From Pseudomonas sp. MPC6 (lineage in GTDB: Bacteria; Pseudomonadota; Gammaproteobacteria; Pseudomonadales; Pseudomonadaceae): a stretch of DNA of 64,000 nucleotides. The stretch covers positions 6,475,001 to 6,539,000 of the forward strand of contig NZ_CP034783.1 of assembly GCF_006094435.1 (NCBI RefSeq). Reading direction: 5' to 3'. Below, in pieces: positions 8,542-18,703 of this stretch. Each line of letters begins with the position of its first letter. The stretch's first letter is position 1. The notes below the pieces were generated by a model. That model was given only the letters and a program-made list of their open reading frames with translations. It was not told the origin of the DNA and searched no databases. The position numbers and the translations under genes were made by a program.

Positions 8542-9688
8542 TTCCGTTTCAGCCAAGTTACCGCCCAAACCCGAGATCGGCCTGCCGCTGTGGCTGCTGG
8601 CCGAGCTGACGTATCGCTGCCCGCTGCAATGCCCGTACTGCTCCAACCCGCTGGATTTCGCCGAGCAAGGCAAGGAGCTGAGCACCGAACAGTGGATCAA
8701 GGTGTTCCGCGAAGCGCGGGAAATGGGCGCGGCGCAGTTGGGTTTTTCCGGGGGTGAACCGCTGGTGCGCCAGGACCTCGCCGAGCTGATCCTTGAAGCG
8801 CGCAAGCTGGGCTTCTACACCAACCTGATCACCTCGGGCATCGGTCTCACCGAGCAGAAAATCAGCGACTTCAAGAAGGCCGGCCTGGACCACATCCAGA
8901 TCAGCTTCCAGGCCAGCGACGAGCAGGTGAACAACCTGCTGGCCGGTTCGAAAAAAGCCTTCGCGCAGAAACTGGAAATGGCCCGCGCGGTGAAAGCCCA
9001 CGGCTATCCGATGGTGTTGAACTTCGTCACCCACCGGCACAACATCGACAAGATCGACCGCATCATCGAGCTGTGCATCGCCCTTGAAGCCGACTTCGTC
9101 GAACTCGCCACCTGCCAGTTTTACGGTTGGGCGCAGCTCAATCGGGTCGGCCTGTTGCCGACCAAGGAACAACTGGTCCGCGCCGAACGTGTCACCAATG
9201 AATATCGCGCCAAGCTGGAAGCCGAAGGGCATCCGTGCAAACTGATTTTCGTCACCCCGGACTATTATGAAGAACGCCCGAAAGCCTGCATGAACGGCTG
9301 GGGCAGCATTTTTCTGACCGTCACGCCGGACGGAACCGCCCTGCCTTGTCACGGCGCCCGACAGCTGCCGGTGCAATTTCCCAACGTGCGCGACCACAGC
9401 ATGCAGCATATCTGGTACGACTCGTTCGGCTTCAACCGTTTTCGCGGTTACGACTGGATGCCCGAGCCGTGCCGCTCTTGCGACGAGAAAGAAAAAGACT
9501 TCGGCGGCTGCCGTTGCCAGGCGTTCATGCTCACGGGTGACGCGAGCAACGCCGACCCGGTGTGCAGCAAGTCGCACCATCACGGCGTGATCCTCAAGGC
9601 CCGCGAAGAAGCCGAGCACGCAACCCAGACCATCGAACAACTGGCCTTTCGCAATGAACGAAATTCACGCCTCATCGCCAAAAGCTGA
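8513..9688 (+). CDS. pqqE: PqqE, radical SAM PqqA crosslinking enzyme
   Basis: About 391 residues from GTG 8513, chosen because GGAGG at 8502-8506 lies 6 bases upstream; the frame opens further left but inside pqqD. The radical SAM motif CPLQCPYC (Cys36, Cys40, Cys43) binds the catalytic 4Fe-4S cluster. A C-terminal SPASM region with [23 protein letters not shown] and CSKSHHH supplies ligands for auxiliary clusters. It forms the carbon-carbon bond between Glu16 and Tyr20 of PqqA. It overlaps pqqD by 29 bp and the next gene by 35 bp. Confidence 0.95.
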   Translation: MLSTGSNLPDSVSAKLPPKPEIGLPLWLLAELTYRCPLQCPYCSNPLDFAEQGKELSTEQWIKVFREAREMGAAQLGFSGGEPLVRQDLAELILEARKLGFYTNLITSGIGLTEQKISDFKKAGLDHIQISFQASDEQVNNLLAGSKKAFAQKLEMARAVKAHGYPMVLNFVTHRHNIDKIDRIIELCIALEADFVELATCQFYGWAQLNRVGLLPTKEQLVRAERVTNEYRAKLEAEGHPCKLIFVTPDYYEERPKACMNGWGSIFLTVTPDGTALPCHGARQLPVQFPNVRDHSMQHIWYDSFGFNRFRGYDWMPEPCRSCDEKEKDFGGCRCQAFMLTGDASNADPVCSKSHHHGVILKAREEAEHATQTIEQLAFRNERNSRLIAKS

Positions 9689-11477
9689 ACCCTTCAGCGC
9701 CGCCAGAGCCGTCGCCGCCGGTGTCGACTTTGCCGAATTGCAGCTCGGCCGGCATGGACTGTTCTGGAACGAGTACCGCCCCGAAGATGCCGCCTGCCGC
9801 CTCTGGCAGTGGCGCGACGGCCAGGCCCATTGCCTGACGCCGCCGGGTTTCAGTGTGCGCAGTCGAGTGTACGAATACGGCGGTGGGGCGTTTTGCCTGA
9901 CCGATGACGGAGTCGTTTTCGTCAACGAGGCCGACCAGCAGCTGTATCGACAGTCGCTCACCGGCGAGCCTGAGGCGCTGACGTCAAACGAGTGTCGCTA
10001 CGGCGATCTGCAGTTCGCCGACGGGCGGGTGCTGGCGGTTGAAGAGTACCGTGACCGGCATCGTCTGGTGGCCATAAACCTGCTGGACGGGGCGCGACAC
10101 TTACTGGCCGAAGGTGCGGATTTTTACGCCGCACCGACCCTGAGTCCGGATGCTCGCCGCCTGGCCTGGATCGAATGGCGCCGCCCGGACCAGCCATGGA
10201 CCGCGACCCGCCTGATGGTTGCCGAACGCCAGGGCGATGGCGGTTATGCCCAGCCGCGCTGCGTGGCCGGCGATGGCGTTCAGGAGTCGTTGCAACAGCC
10301 TCGGTTCGATGCCGGCGGCCGGCTGTTTTGCCTGACCGATCGCGGCGGCTATTGGCAGCCTTGGATGGAATCGGGCGATGACCTGAGCCCTTTGCCCAGC
10401 GCCGCAGCCGACCATGGGCCGGCACCGTGGCAACTGGGCGGATGCACCTGGCTGCCACTGGGCGAAGGCCGCTATCTGGCAAGCTGGACCGAAGGCGGTT
10501 TTGGCCGGCTGGGACTTGGCGGTGACAAGGGAGAGGATTTCACCGGCGACTACAGCCGCTTCCGCCACCTCGCCCTGGACGAGCAGTTCATTTACTGCAT
10601 CGCCGCGTCGCCGATCAGCCCGGCGGCGGTGATTGCCATCGATCGCAGCACCCGCCAGGTCAAGGTGCTGGCCGGCGGTGTCGCGCCATTGCCTGCCGAA
10701 CAGATCAGCCTGCCGCAAACCCTGCGCTATCCGAGCGGCTCGGGCCAAGCCCATGGCTTCTTCTACCCGGCGATGAGCGGGAAGGCGAAACCGCCCCTCG
10801 TGGTGTTCATCCACGGCGGCCCGACCTCGGCCTGCTACCCGATGCTCGACCCGCGTATCCAGTACTGGGCGCAACGCGGCTTCGCCGTGGCCGACCTCAA
10901 TTACCGCGGCAGCAGCGGCTACGGCCGGGCTTATCGCCAGGCGCTGCATTTGAGCTGGGGCGATGTCGATGTCGAAGATGCGTGCGCGGTCGTCACCTAT
11001 CTCGCCGAGCGTGGGCTGATCGACGGTGACCAGGCGTTTATTCGTGGCGGCAGCGCCGGCGGCTACACCACCCTTTGCGCATTGGCCTTCCACCAGGTCT
11101 TTCGCGCTGGCGCCAGCCTGTATGGCGTCAGCGATCCTGTCGCCCTTGGCCGTGCGACCCACAAGTTCGAAGGCGACTATCTGGATTGGTTGATCGGTGA
11201 TCCGGTCGTGGATGCCGAACGTTACGCCGCGCGAACGCCGCTGCTGCACGCGGGCAACATCAGTGTCCCGGTGATTTTCTTTCAAGGTGAACTGGATGCC
11301 GTGGTGGTGCCGCAACAGACACGCGACATGGTCGAGGCGCTGCAGAAAAACGGCATCCCGGTTGAAGCGCATTATTACGCGGACGAACGCCATGGTTTCC
11401 GCAAGGCCGGCAATCAGGCCCATGCGCTGGAGCAGGAGTGGTTGTTTTATCGGCGGGTGATGGCGCTCGCGGTCTGA
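9654..11477 (+). CDS. pqqM: S9 family prolyl oligopeptidase-like peptidase of the pqq operon
   Basis: 607 residues: N-terminal beta-propeller followed by an alpha/beta hydrolase domain. Serine nucleophile Ser467 in RGGSAGGY, Asp548 in QGELDAVV and His580 in ERHGFR form the triad. In fluorescens-group pqq operons this position is held by pqqM; a role in processing PqqA or its remnants is plausible but not established here. The ATG overlaps the pqqE end by 35 bp and has no clear Shine-Dalgarno, suggesting translational coupling. A REP pair follows the stop. Confidence 0.8.
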   Translation: MNEIHASSPKAEPFSAARAVAAGVDFAELQLGRHGLFWNEYRPEDAACRLWQWRDGQAHCLTPPGFSVRSRVYEYGGGAFCLTDDGVVFVNEADQQLYRQSLTGEPEALTSNECRYGDLQFADGRVLAVEEYRDRHRLVAINLLDGARHLLAEGADFYAAPTLSPDARRLAWIEWRRPDQPWTATRLMVAERQGDGGYAQPRCVAGDGVQESLQQPRFDAGGRLFCLTDRGGYWQPWMESGDDLSPLPSAAADHGPAPWQLGGCTWLPLGEGRYLASWTEGGFGRLGLGGDKGEDFTGDYSRFRHLALDEQFIYCIAASPISPAAVIAIDRSTRQVKVLAGGVAPLPAEQISLPQTLRYPSGSGQAHGFFYPAMSGKAKPPLVVFIHGGPTSACYPMLDPRIQYWAQRGFAVADLNYRGSSGYGRAYRQALHLSWGDVDVEDACAVVTYLAERGLIDGDQAFIRGGSAGGYTTLCALAFHQVFRAGASLYGVSDPVALGRATHKFEGDYLDWLIGDPVVDAERYAARTPLLHAGNISVPVIFFQGELDAVVVPQQTRDMVEALQKNGIPVEAHYYADERHGFRKAGNQAHALEQEWLFYRRVMALAV

Positions 11478-11511
11478 AGTCTGCGCTTGGCGCAGGAATT
11501 GTGGCGCCTCA

Positions 11512-11605
11512 TTCGCGAGCAAGCCCGCTCCCACACTTGATCTCGGTCGCACACAAATACTGTGCTCACTGAAGATCTAATGTGGGACCGGGCTTGCTCG
11601 CGAAA
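11512..11605. repeat. REP doublet after the pqq operon
   Basis: Inverted pair: TTCGCGAGCAAGCCCGCTCC at about 11512 and its complement form GGGCTTGCTCGCGAA at about 11590-11605, with ~45 bp between. Typical intergenic REP of fluorescens-group Pseudomonas. Confidence 0.85.
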
Positions 11606-11629
11606 GCGATCTATCTGACGCAGATGAAC

Positions 11630-11788
11630 TCAGCGTTTGGCAATGATGTACACCGCATGCACGATCCCCGGAATATAACCGCACAACGTCAGCAGAATAT
11701 TCAGCCAGAACGCGCCAGCAAAACCGACCTGCAGGAACACACCCAGTGGCGGCAACAGAATGGCGATGATGATTCGAATAAAGTCCAT
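11630..11788 (-). CDS. YqaE/Pmp3-family small membrane protein
   Basis: 52 residues, read leftward from ATG at 11788: starts MDFIRIIIAILLPPLGVFLQ and ends IIAKR. Two hydrophobic helices around residues 4-28 and 30-50, with the family hallmarks LPPLGVFLQVG, FWLNILLTLCGYIPG and HAVY. Pmp3 proteins are stress-linked inner membrane proteins of unclear mechanism. GGAG about 5 bases upstream fits the start. It stands alone between the pqq operon and the aminotransferase gene. Confidence 0.9.
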   Translation of the reverse strand: MDFIRIIIAILLPPLGVFLQVGFAGAFWLNILLTLCGYIPGIVHAVYIIAKR

Positions 11789-11997
11789 GGGGCAGCTCCT
11801 GGTTGAGGTTGGCTCGTGTGAGCCTACACCTTATCGACCCATACCGTTCGTCAGGGTTCAGTATCGTCGCAGTCCGGGCATCGAACCTTGACGGCAAAGG
11901 CTGCCGACAAAAAAACGCCCCGCGCCAAAAGAAACAAGCGCGAGGCGATGCGTTATACCGCGAGACGGTTCGGTATTTCGTGCAGGACCGAGTCTGA

Positions 11998-13281
11998 TCA
12001 GACCGCAATCCCTTTGCGGCACTGCAGTTGCGCGGTGCGCACACGGGAGAAGGCACGCGCCAGGCGCAGAAGCATGTCGTCGATGTTGGCCTTGCTGACG
12101 GTCAGGGCCGGGGTAAAGCGCAGGCAATCGGGTTGCGGGGCGTTGAGCAGCAGCCCTTCGTACAGCGCAGCTTTGACGACGTTGTCCGCCGAATCGTCAG
12201 ACAACGTCAGCCCCCAAAGCAGCCCCTGCCCACGTAATTCGCCGTGGCCGTAGCGATGGGCCAATCGAGCCAGGCCGTCGCGCAGGTGCTGGCCGGTATC
12301 GCCGACATTCTCGAGAAAAGCCTTGTCCTGCACACTGTCGAGTACGGCAAGACCGGCCGCCGTCATCAGCGCATTGCCATGGTGAGTGCCCATCAGCTCG
12401 CCGATATCGAAACAGCAGGCCTTGCCCCGCGCCAGCAACGCCGCCAATGGCACGCCCCCGCCCAGGCCTTTGCCGAGCACGACGATATCGGCCCGCACTC
12501 CGTAGGACTGTTCGGCGAGCAACGTGCCGCAGCGACCGACCCCGGTTTGCACTTCGTCAAGGATCAGCAGGATCCCCAGTTCACGACACAGCCGCTCGAC
12601 CCCCTTGAGGTAATGCGCGGTGGCCGGAATCACCCCGGCTTCGCTCTGGATCGGCTCCAGCATGATTGCCACGGTCCGGGCATCCACGGCCGCGTGCAGC
12701 GCCGCAAGGTCATTGAACGGAACGTGACTGAAGCCTGGCAGTTGCGGCTCGAATCGATTGATCAAGCTGGAACTGTCCGACGCCGATATCGTCGCGAGAC
12801 TACGCCCGTGGCAACCGTTATTGGCCACGATGATTCGCGAGGCACCACCGCGATGCTGCTGTCCCCACTTGCGTGCCAGCTTGATCGCCGCTTCGCAGGC
12901 TTCACTGCCACTGTTGAGCAGGTACGCCTGGTCACTGCCGGTACTGGCGCACAAGCGCTGGGCGAGGTTGAGCATCCCGCGGTTATGCAGACCGAAACCG
13001 GGGTTGATCAGCGACCGGGCTTGCGCCGCGAGGGCATTGACCAGTGCCGAAGGACTATGCCCGAGGCTATTGGCGCCTACACCCTGTGAGAAATCCAGGT
13101 ACGCGCGGTCTTCGCTGTCCCACAACCAGGAGCCCTGGCCGCGCACAAACACCTGTTTCGGCCGCTCGACACTGGGCATCAGGCACTCACTGGTGAGGTT
13201 GTCGCCCTTGGACGGCGGGTGGTCGTCAACGGCCAAGTCATCAAGACTCGGTGGATTGCGCCGCAAGTTGAACAAATTCAT
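11998..13281 (-). CDS. Class III PLP-dependent aminotransferase (acetylornithine aminotransferase-like)
   Basis: 427 residues. Phosphate-binding LLNSGSEACEAAIKLAR, the Asp242 motif LILDEVQTGVGR and Lys271 in VLGKGLGGGVP (Schiff base) are all present, so the enzyme should be active. It resembles the ArgD/GabT group, which transfer omega-amino groups to 2-oxoglutarate. The specific substrate cannot be read from sequence. A ~55-residue N-terminal extension precedes the usual VRGQGSWLWDSEDRAYLDF start of the fold. The divergent LysR gene 169 bp away is the likely regulator. P. aeruginosa PA0530 is the probable counterpart from memory. Confidence 0.85.
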   Translation of the reverse strand: MNLFNLRRNPPSLDDLAVDDHPPSKGDNLTSECLMPSVERPKQVFVRGQGSWLWDSEDRAYLDFSQGVGANSLGHSPSALVNALAAQARSLINPGFGLHNRGMLNLAQRLCASTGSDQAYLLNSGSEACEAAIKLARKWGQQHRGGASRIIVANNGCHGRSLATISASDSSSLINRFEPQLPGFSHVPFNDLAALHAAVDARTVAIMLEPIQSEAGVIPATAHYLKGVERLCRELGILLILDEVQTGVGRCGTLLAEQSYGVRADIVVLGKGLGGGVPLAALLARGKACCFDIGELMGTHHGNALMTAAGLAVLDSVQDKAFLENVGDTGQHLRDGLARLAHRYGHGELRGQGLLWGLTLSDDSADNVVKAALYEGLLLNAPQPDCLRFTPALTVSKANIDDMLLRLARAFSRVRTAQLQCRKGIAV

Positions 13282-13450
13282 CTGCCCAAACCTCGTGTGA
13301 GATTTTTTGCCTTACCTATGTAAACACCATCGGTATAAACGGTATTCATCGCGCTCTTTGGCCCTGCAAGCCTTGTGAATGCGGTTAGACTAGGCTCAGA
13401 CAAGACGTTGGACCATTTCGATTTCACAGCATTTTCGATAAGCATTACTT

Positions 13451-14368
13451 ATGGATTTCAAGCAACTGCGTTATTTCGTCGCGGTCTATGAAGAGGGCCA
13501 TGTGGGCCGGGCCGCCGAGCGACTGTCAATCTCCCAGCCCGCGCTTTCCCAGCAGATTCGCCATCTCGAACAGAACCTGGATGTGAGCCTGTTCGAACGC
13601 AGCAGCAAACGTCTGCTGCCAACCCTGGCCGCCCACACGCTGTACAACCACGCGCTGCCGTTGCTTGATGGCCTGCAACGGGCGCGCGAAGCCTTGGGTA
13701 ATTTCAAGGGGCAGGCGCTACGCACCCTGGCCATCGGTGTGTTGCAGACCGTCCATACCAGCCTGGTACCACAGATGCTCGAACGCGTGCGCAAGGCGCA
13801 GCCGCATCTGGTGGTGCAGATCTATGAACTGACGGGGCTGGAAATCGAGCGACGGCTGCTCAACGGTTCGCTGGATATCGGCATCAGCTACTTGCCGCCC
13901 CGTCAGCCCGGCCTGCACGGTGTGCTGCTCTACGAAGACGAACTGACCCTGGTCATCCCGGCGGACCACCCATTGCGCGAATTCAAGAAAGTGTCCATGA
14001 GTCAGGCCGCGGAGTTGCCGATGTTGCTGCTGGGTGAAGAGTTCCAGGTACGACAGATCTGGCAAACGCAACTGGCCAGCCTGGGACGACGTCCGCAGGT
14101 GCAGGCCGAACTGAACAACATGGCGGGGATTCTCGACAGCCTGCCCCACACCCGGCTGGCGACTGTCCTTCCCGGACGCTCGCAGAGGGCGCTCGGGAAC
14201 AACCAACTGCTATGGAAACCACTGACCGAGCCGCGGGTGCCATTGAAAGTCGGGTTGGTGTGTCGGGACGTGCAGCGTCAACAAGCCTCGCTGGCGTTGT
14301 TGCGGACCTTGCTGGAAGAGGTGATGAACGGACCGGATGACCGCCTGGACAACTCGCCCTCCCTGTAG
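13451..14368 (+). CDS. LysR-family transcriptional regulator
   Basis: 305 residues. N-terminal winged helix-turn-helix MDFKQLRYFVAVYEEGHVGR with RLSISQPALSQQIRHLEQ, then a periplasmic-binding-protein-like effector domain from about residue 90 (LAIGVLQTVHTSLVP). It resembles the CynR/CbbR subgroup. Divergent from the aminotransferase gene, with both promoters in the 169-bp gap; regulation of that gene and of itself is inferred. Confidence 0.9.
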   Translation: MDFKQLRYFVAVYEEGHVGRAAERLSISQPALSQQIRHLEQNLDVSLFERSSKRLLPTLAAHTLYNHALPLLDGLQRAREALGNFKGQALRTLAIGVLQTVHTSLVPQMLERVRKAQPHLVVQIYELTGLEIERRLLNGSLDIGISYLPPRQPGLHGVLLYEDELTLVIPADHPLREFKKVSMSQAAELPMLLLGEEFQVRQIWQTQLASLGRRPQVQAELNNMAGILDSLPHTRLATVLPGRSQRALGNNQLLWKPLTEPRVPLKVGLVCRDVQRQQASLALLRTLLEEVMNGPDDRLDNSPSL

Positions 14369-14402
14369 GGGTCAGCTGAACACTTTTCAATCGCGCAAAG
14401 AA

Positions 14403-14423
14403 AACCCCGCCGAAGCGGGGCTT
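14403..14423. terminator. Bidirectional terminator between the LysR gene and the acyl-CoA dehydrogenase gene
   Basis: CCCCGC-CGAA-GCGGGG stem flanked by AAAA on the left and CTTT on the right, 35 bp after the LysR stop. On the minus strand the stem is followed by TTTTCTTT, so it also fits the leftward fadE transcript. Between 14424 and 14605 I see only a weak hairpin (TGTAAG at 14575, CTTACA at 14587). Confidence 0.75.
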
Positions 14424-14605
14424 TGCAGACTTTTCCCTGACATCCTTTTCACTCCGCCGTCCTGGCAGAATCCTACGTGTCCGTGTTGTTGCTTTGCGCT
14501 TCCTGCGCGACGTCCATAAGCAGTAGATTAACTATGGATCCAATTTTCGACTATGGGAAAACAGCATCACGCTTTGTAAGAGATTGCTTACATGGCGTTA
14601 CCGGG

Positions 14606-16384
14606 TCAGAACTGGGCAGCATCGAGCAAAAACAGCGATTCGCTACCGGCCTGCACCGATGCGCTCAACGAATGAATACGCGGCAACAAGCGCGCGAAAT
14701 AGAACCGCGCCGTGCCCAGTTTGCTGGCGTAGAAATCGTCCTGCGCTTCTTTGCCCAAGGCCGCCTTGGCCATCAGTGCCCACATGTAGGCATAGGCCAC
14801 GTAACCGAAGGTTTGCAGGTACTCGACCGAGGCGGCGCCGATTTCGTTCGGGTTGTGTTTCGCCCGGTCGAGCAACCACGCGGTCAATTCGTCGAGGGTG
14901 GTCACCGCGTCGTTCAGCGGCTGGGTGAATTCGGCGAGGTCTGGGCTGGCGGTCGCGGTGAAATGGCGGATTTCGTCGGCGAACAGGCTGTAGAACGCCC
15001 CGCCCGTGCCGACGATCTTGCGGCCGACCAGGTCCAGCGCCTGAATGCCATTGGTGCCTTCGTAGATCTGGGTGATGCGCACGTCGCGCACCAGTTGCTC
15101 CTGGCCCCACTCGCGGATGTAACCGTGGCCGCCGAATACCTGCTGGCCGTGGATCGTGGTTTCCAGGCCGAGATCGGTGAGGAACGCCTTGGCCACCGGG
15201 GTCAGCAAGGCGACCAGGTCTTCGGCGCGTTTACGGGTGGTGGCGTCTTCGCTGAATTTGGCGGTGTCCAGTTGCATCGCCACATAGGTGGAGAAGGCCC
15301 GCCCGCCTTCGTTCGAGGCTTTCATGGTCAGCAGCATGCGACGCACGTCCGGGTGGACGATGATCGGGTCGGCGACCTTGCCCTGGTTTTGCGCGCCGGT
15401 CGGCGCACGGCTTTGCAGGCGATCGCGGGCGTATTCCACGGCGTTCTGGTAGGAGCGCTCGCCGCTGGCCAGGCCCTGGATGCCGACGCCCAGGCGCTCG
15501 TAATTCATCATGGTGAACATCGCCGCCAACCCTTTGTTCGGCTCACCGACCAGGTAACCCACGGCTTCGTCGAAGTTCATCACGCAGGTCGCGGAGGCCT
15601 GGATGCCCATCTTGTGTTCGATCGAGCCGCAGTTGACCGGGTTGCGTGCGCCCAGGCTGCCATCGGCGTTGACCATGAACTTCGGCACCAGGAACAGCGA
15701 AATGCCTTTCGGCCCCGCCGGTGCGTCCGGCAGCTTGGCCAGCACCAGGTGGATGACGTTCTCGGTCAGGTCGTGTTCACCGCCGGTGATGAAGATTTTG
15801 GTGCCGCTGACCTTGTAGGAACCGTCGGCCTGAGGCTCGGCCTTGGTACGGATGATCCCCAGGTCGGTCCCGGCGTGCGGCTCGGTCAGGCACATCGAAC
15901 CGGCCCAGACCCCGGCGTACATGTTCGGCAGGTAGGCAGCTTTCAGCTCGTCACTGGCGTGGGCGTTGATCGACAGACAAGCGCCGGCGGTCAGCATCGG
16001 GTACAGGCCGAACGACAGGCTGGCGGAGTTGACCATTTCCTCGACCTGGGCCGAGACCGCCTTGGGCATGCCCATGCCACCGTAGGCGGGATCGCCACCG
16101 ACACCGACCCAACCACCCTGCGCGTAAGTCTGGTACGCCTGCAGGAAACCGGCCGGGGTGGTGACGACTCCGTCCGCCCAATGGCAGCCTTCTTCGTCAG
16201 CCGCACGGCTCAACGGCGCGATGCTTTTGCTGGTGACCTTGCCGGCTTCTTCGAGAATGGCTTCGACGGTTTCGGCATCCACGGTCTCGGCCAGCGCCGG
16301 CAGTTCGGCCCAGAGTCTGGCGACCTCGAAGACTTCATTGAGGACGAAGCGCATATCGCGCAGGGGCGCTTTGTAGTCAGCCAT
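14606..16384 (-). CDS. Acyl-CoA dehydrogenase (FadE type, ~600 residues)
   Basis: 592 residues starting [20 protein letters not shown]. Bacterial long acyl-CoA dehydrogenase architecture: short N-terminal extension, N, middle (MCLTEPHAGTDLGIIRTKA, FAD and substrate contacts) and C domains with IYEGTNGIQALDL, and the extra C-terminal domain of this subfamily. Catalyses the first, FAD-dependent step of beta-oxidation, passing electrons to ETF. It has its own 5' region with an inverted repeat and REPs. By order it corresponds to PA0508, reported as the medium-chain enzyme FadE2; chain length here is inferred. Confidence 0.9.
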   Translation of the reverse strand: MADYKAPLRDMRFVLNEVFEVARLWAELPALAETVDAETVEAILEEAGKVTSKSIAPLSRAADEEGCHWADGVVTTPAGFLQAYQTYAQGGWVGVGGDPAYGGMGMPKAVSAQVEEMVNSASLSFGLYPMLTAGACLSINAHASDELKAAYLPNMYAGVWAGSMCLTEPHAGTDLGIIRTKAEPQADGSYKVSGTKIFITGGEHDLTENVIHLVLAKLPDAPAGPKGISLFLVPKFMVNADGSLGARNPVNCGSIEHKMGIQASATCVMNFDEAVGYLVGEPNKGLAAMFTMMNYERLGVGIQGLASGERSYQNAVEYARDRLQSRAPTGAQNQGKVADPIIVHPDVRRMLLTMKASNEGGRAFSTYVAMQLDTAKFSEDATTRKRAEDLVALLTPVAKAFLTDLGLETTIHGQQVFGGHGYIREWGQEQLVRDVRITQIYEGTNGIQALDLVGRKIVGTGGAFYSLFADEIRHFTATASPDLAEFTQPLNDAVTTLDELTAWLLDRAKHNPNEIGAASVEYLQTFGYVAYAYMWALMAKAALGKEAQDDFYASKLGTARFYFARLLPRIHSLSASVQAGSESLFLLDAAQF

Positions 16385-16481
16385 GGCAAACCTCGCAAGA
16401 TCTAAACAGGTGAGTCGTAGGGATGTCTCTTTCGTTGAGGCCGAGTGTACCCCAACAACTTTTACGACACATAGGGTCAGT

Positions 16482-16511
16482 CAGTGACCGTTTTGTTATT
16501 TTTGGTCACTG
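16482..16511. promoter_or_regulatory. Inverted repeat upstream of the acyl-CoA dehydrogenase gene, candidate operator
   Basis: CAGTGACC and GGTCACTG are perfect 8-bp inverted arms separated by 14 AT-rich bases, about 100 bp upstream of the ATG at 16384. The spacing fits a dimeric regulator. No known motif is recognised. Confidence 0.4.
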
Positions 16512-16536
16512 AATATCCAGGGATGACACAGCCCGC

Positions 16537-16636
16537 TGTAGGAGCAAGCTTGCTCGCGATGGTCGTCAACGATAACGCGTGCTGACTGGATAACCGCGGC
16601 GCCCTTGAGTCCTTCGCGAGCAAGCTCGCTCCTACA
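16537..16636. repeat. REP doublet between two acyl-CoA dehydrogenase genes
   Basis: CTGTAGGAGCAAGCTTGCTC (16536 on) and GCGAGCAAGCTCGCTCCTAC (about 16615-16635) are oppositely oriented REP units 50 bp apart. The rest of 16385-16697 holds the inverted repeat and a degenerate third unit near 16660-16697. Confidence 0.8.
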
Positions 16637-16697
16637 TAAACGCGGTGCACTCGGGTCCATCGCCGGAACGCTGCCCGGAGCGAGTTCGTGCCTACAT

Positions 16698-18494
16698 TTA
16701 AAGCGCGAACAACTCCGCCGGCAGCTGCATCAGGCAATCGCTACCCGCCTCGATAGCAGCCCGATGCGCGGCGGTGCGTGGCAACAATCGCTTGAAGTAA
16801 AACTCGCTGGTCGCCAATTTGCCCTTGCAGTAATCGGCATCGCCACTGCCGTCGTCGAGCTGCGCCTGAGCCACCAGCGCCATACGCAGCCACAGATAAC
16901 CCAGGATGATGTAACCGCTGTACATCAGATAATCCACCGATGCAGCACCGACCTCATCCGGATTTTTCATCGCGGCCATGCCGACTTTGGTGGTCAACTC
17001 GCCCCATTGCTGATTCAGTTCGTTGAGCTGCGCCACATAGCTGGCGAGCTGCGGATGCCCGGCGTTGGCGGCGCAGAATGTGTGGACGATCCTGGTGAAT
17101 CCGCGCAACAGCTTGCCCTGGCTACCAAGCACCTTTCGTCCGAGCAAGTCCAGCGCCTGAATCCCGTTGGTGCCCTCGTAGATCGGCGCGATCCGGCAGT
17201 CGCGGACCAACTGCTCCATCCCCCATTCACGAATGAAACCGTGACCACCGAACACCTGCATGCCGTGGTTGGTCACCTCCAGGCCCGTGTCGGTCATGAA
17301 GGCTTTGCAGATCGGCGTCAGGAACGCCAATACGTCTTCGGCCTCTTGCCGTGCGCCAGCGTCCGGGTTCAGATGCGCGGTATCCAGCCATTGCGCGGTG
17401 AAGTAGGTCAGCGCCCGATTGCCTTCGTTGAAGGCTTTCATGGTCAGCAACATCCGGCGCACATCCGGATGAACGATGATCGGGTCGGCGACTTTCTCCG
17501 GTGCTTTCGGGCCGGTCAGCGAGCGCATCTGCAGACGGTCATTGGCGTATTGGATGGCCCCCTGGAAACTCGCCTCGCCCAGGCACAGCCCCTGCATTCC
17601 GGTGCCAAGGCGCGCATGGTTCATCATGGTGAACATGCAGTTGAGGCCCTTGTTCGGCTCACCGATCAAAAAGCCCTGGGCCCCGTCGAAGTTGAGCACG
17701 CAGGTGGCCGAGGCCTTGATCCCCATTTTGTGTTCGATCGAACCGCAGGACACCCCGTTGCGCTCGCCCGCCTCGCCTTGGGCATCGGGCAGGAACTTGG
17801 GCACGATGAACAGCGAAATGCCCTTGGTCCCGGCCGGCGCATCCGGCAGCTTCGCCAGCACCAGGTGAATGATGTTATCGCTCATGTCGTGTTCGCCGGC
17901 GGAGATGAAAATCTTGCTGCCGGAGATCGCGTAACTGCCATCGGTCGCCGGTACGGCGCGGGTCTTGATGATGCCCAGGTCAGTGCCGCAATGGGCTTCG
18001 GTCAGGCACATGGTGCCGGTCCATTGGCCGGCGGTGAGTTTGCTCAGATAGGTCTGCTTTTGCGCGTGCGTACCGTGCGCGTGGATCGCCGACATCGCAC
18101 CGTGGGTCAAGCCGGGGTACATGCCCCAGGACGTATTGCTGGAACCGACCATCTCACTGATGACCAGGCCCAGGGAGCTGGGCAAACCCTGGCCGCCGTA
18201 GGTCGGATCCGCTGCCAGACCATGCCACCCGCCTTCAACGTATTGGGCGAAGGCCTGCTTGAACCCTGCAGGCGTCGTCACCACGCCGTTGTCGAAATGG
18301 CAGCCTTCTTCGTCACCGCTGCGGTTGAGCGGTGCGAGCACGTTCTCACAGAATTTCGCGCCTTCTTCAAGGATCGCATTGACCATGTCCGGGCTGGCAT
18401 CGGTGGCGCCCAGCGCGGCGTAGTGGCGGTGAAAGTCGAACACGTGGTCGATCAGAAAGCGCATGTCGCGCAGGGGAGCTTTGTACTCAGGCAT
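16698..18494 (-). CDS. Acyl-CoA dehydrogenase, second paralogue
   Basis: 598 residues from ATG 18494 (MPEYKAPLRDMRFLIDHVFD), with GGAGAAAT just upstream; the longer frame to 18551 lacks a ribosome-binding site. Same domain order as the flanking paralogues, with MCLTEAHCGTDLGIIKTRA and [18 protein letters not shown]. The PAO1 counterpart by order is PA0507. Substrate chain length is unknown. It is separated from both neighbours by REPs or a terminator, so it is probably its own transcript. Confidence 0.9.
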   Translation of the reverse strand: MPEYKAPLRDMRFLIDHVFDFHRHYAALGATDASPDMVNAILEEGAKFCENVLAPLNRSGDEEGCHFDNGVVTTPAGFKQAFAQYVEGGWHGLAADPTYGGQGLPSSLGLVISEMVGSSNTSWGMYPGLTHGAMSAIHAHGTHAQKQTYLSKLTAGQWTGTMCLTEAHCGTDLGIIKTRAVPATDGSYAISGSKIFISAGEHDMSDNIIHLVLAKLPDAPAGTKGISLFIVPKFLPDAQGEAGERNGVSCGSIEHKMGIKASATCVLNFDGAQGFLIGEPNKGLNCMFTMMNHARLGTGMQGLCLGEASFQGAIQYANDRLQMRSLTGPKAPEKVADPIIVHPDVRRMLLTMKAFNEGNRALTYFTAQWLDTAHLNPDAGARQEAEDVLAFLTPICKAFMTDTGLEVTNHGMQVFGGHGFIREWGMEQLVRDCRIAPIYEGTNGIQALDLLGRKVLGSQGKLLRGFTRIVHTFCAANAGHPQLASYVAQLNELNQQWGELTTKVGMAAMKNPDEVGAASVDYLMYSGYIILGYLWLRMALVAQAQLDDGSGDADYCKGKLATSEFYFKRLLPRTAAHRAAIEAGSDCLMQLPAELFAL

Positions 18495-18672
18495 GGTTAT
18501 TTCTCCGGCAGCAGATGGCTCAAACCTACTGCCGCCCGCCAGGCCCCACAATCACTGTCCAGACGCTGAATGCGCGATCATCACTCAACCCGCAGCGGCG
18601 TTTTTTGTGCTCTGGAATGTGAGCCAGATTTTTGCGACTCAAGCGGCGCATCTGATTCACCGCGTCGTCTGG

Positions 18673-18696
18673 TTCGCCAGCAAGCCGGCTCCTACA
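18673..18696. repeat. Single REP unit
   Basis: TTCGCCAGCAAGCCGGCTCC followed by TACA, one unpaired REP, between the second paralogue's upstream region and the terminator of the third. Confidence 0.7.
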
Positions 18697-18703
18697 CGGG
18701 GCA

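Noticed and set aside
14477..16405. Long plus-strand open frame opposite an acyl-CoA dehydrogenase
   Set aside because: Antisense shadow: the minus strand encodes a full recognisable enzyme, and the plus frame has no family features. The same holds for long frames at 16605-18569, 18833-20590, 56614-59769 and 32886-34868.
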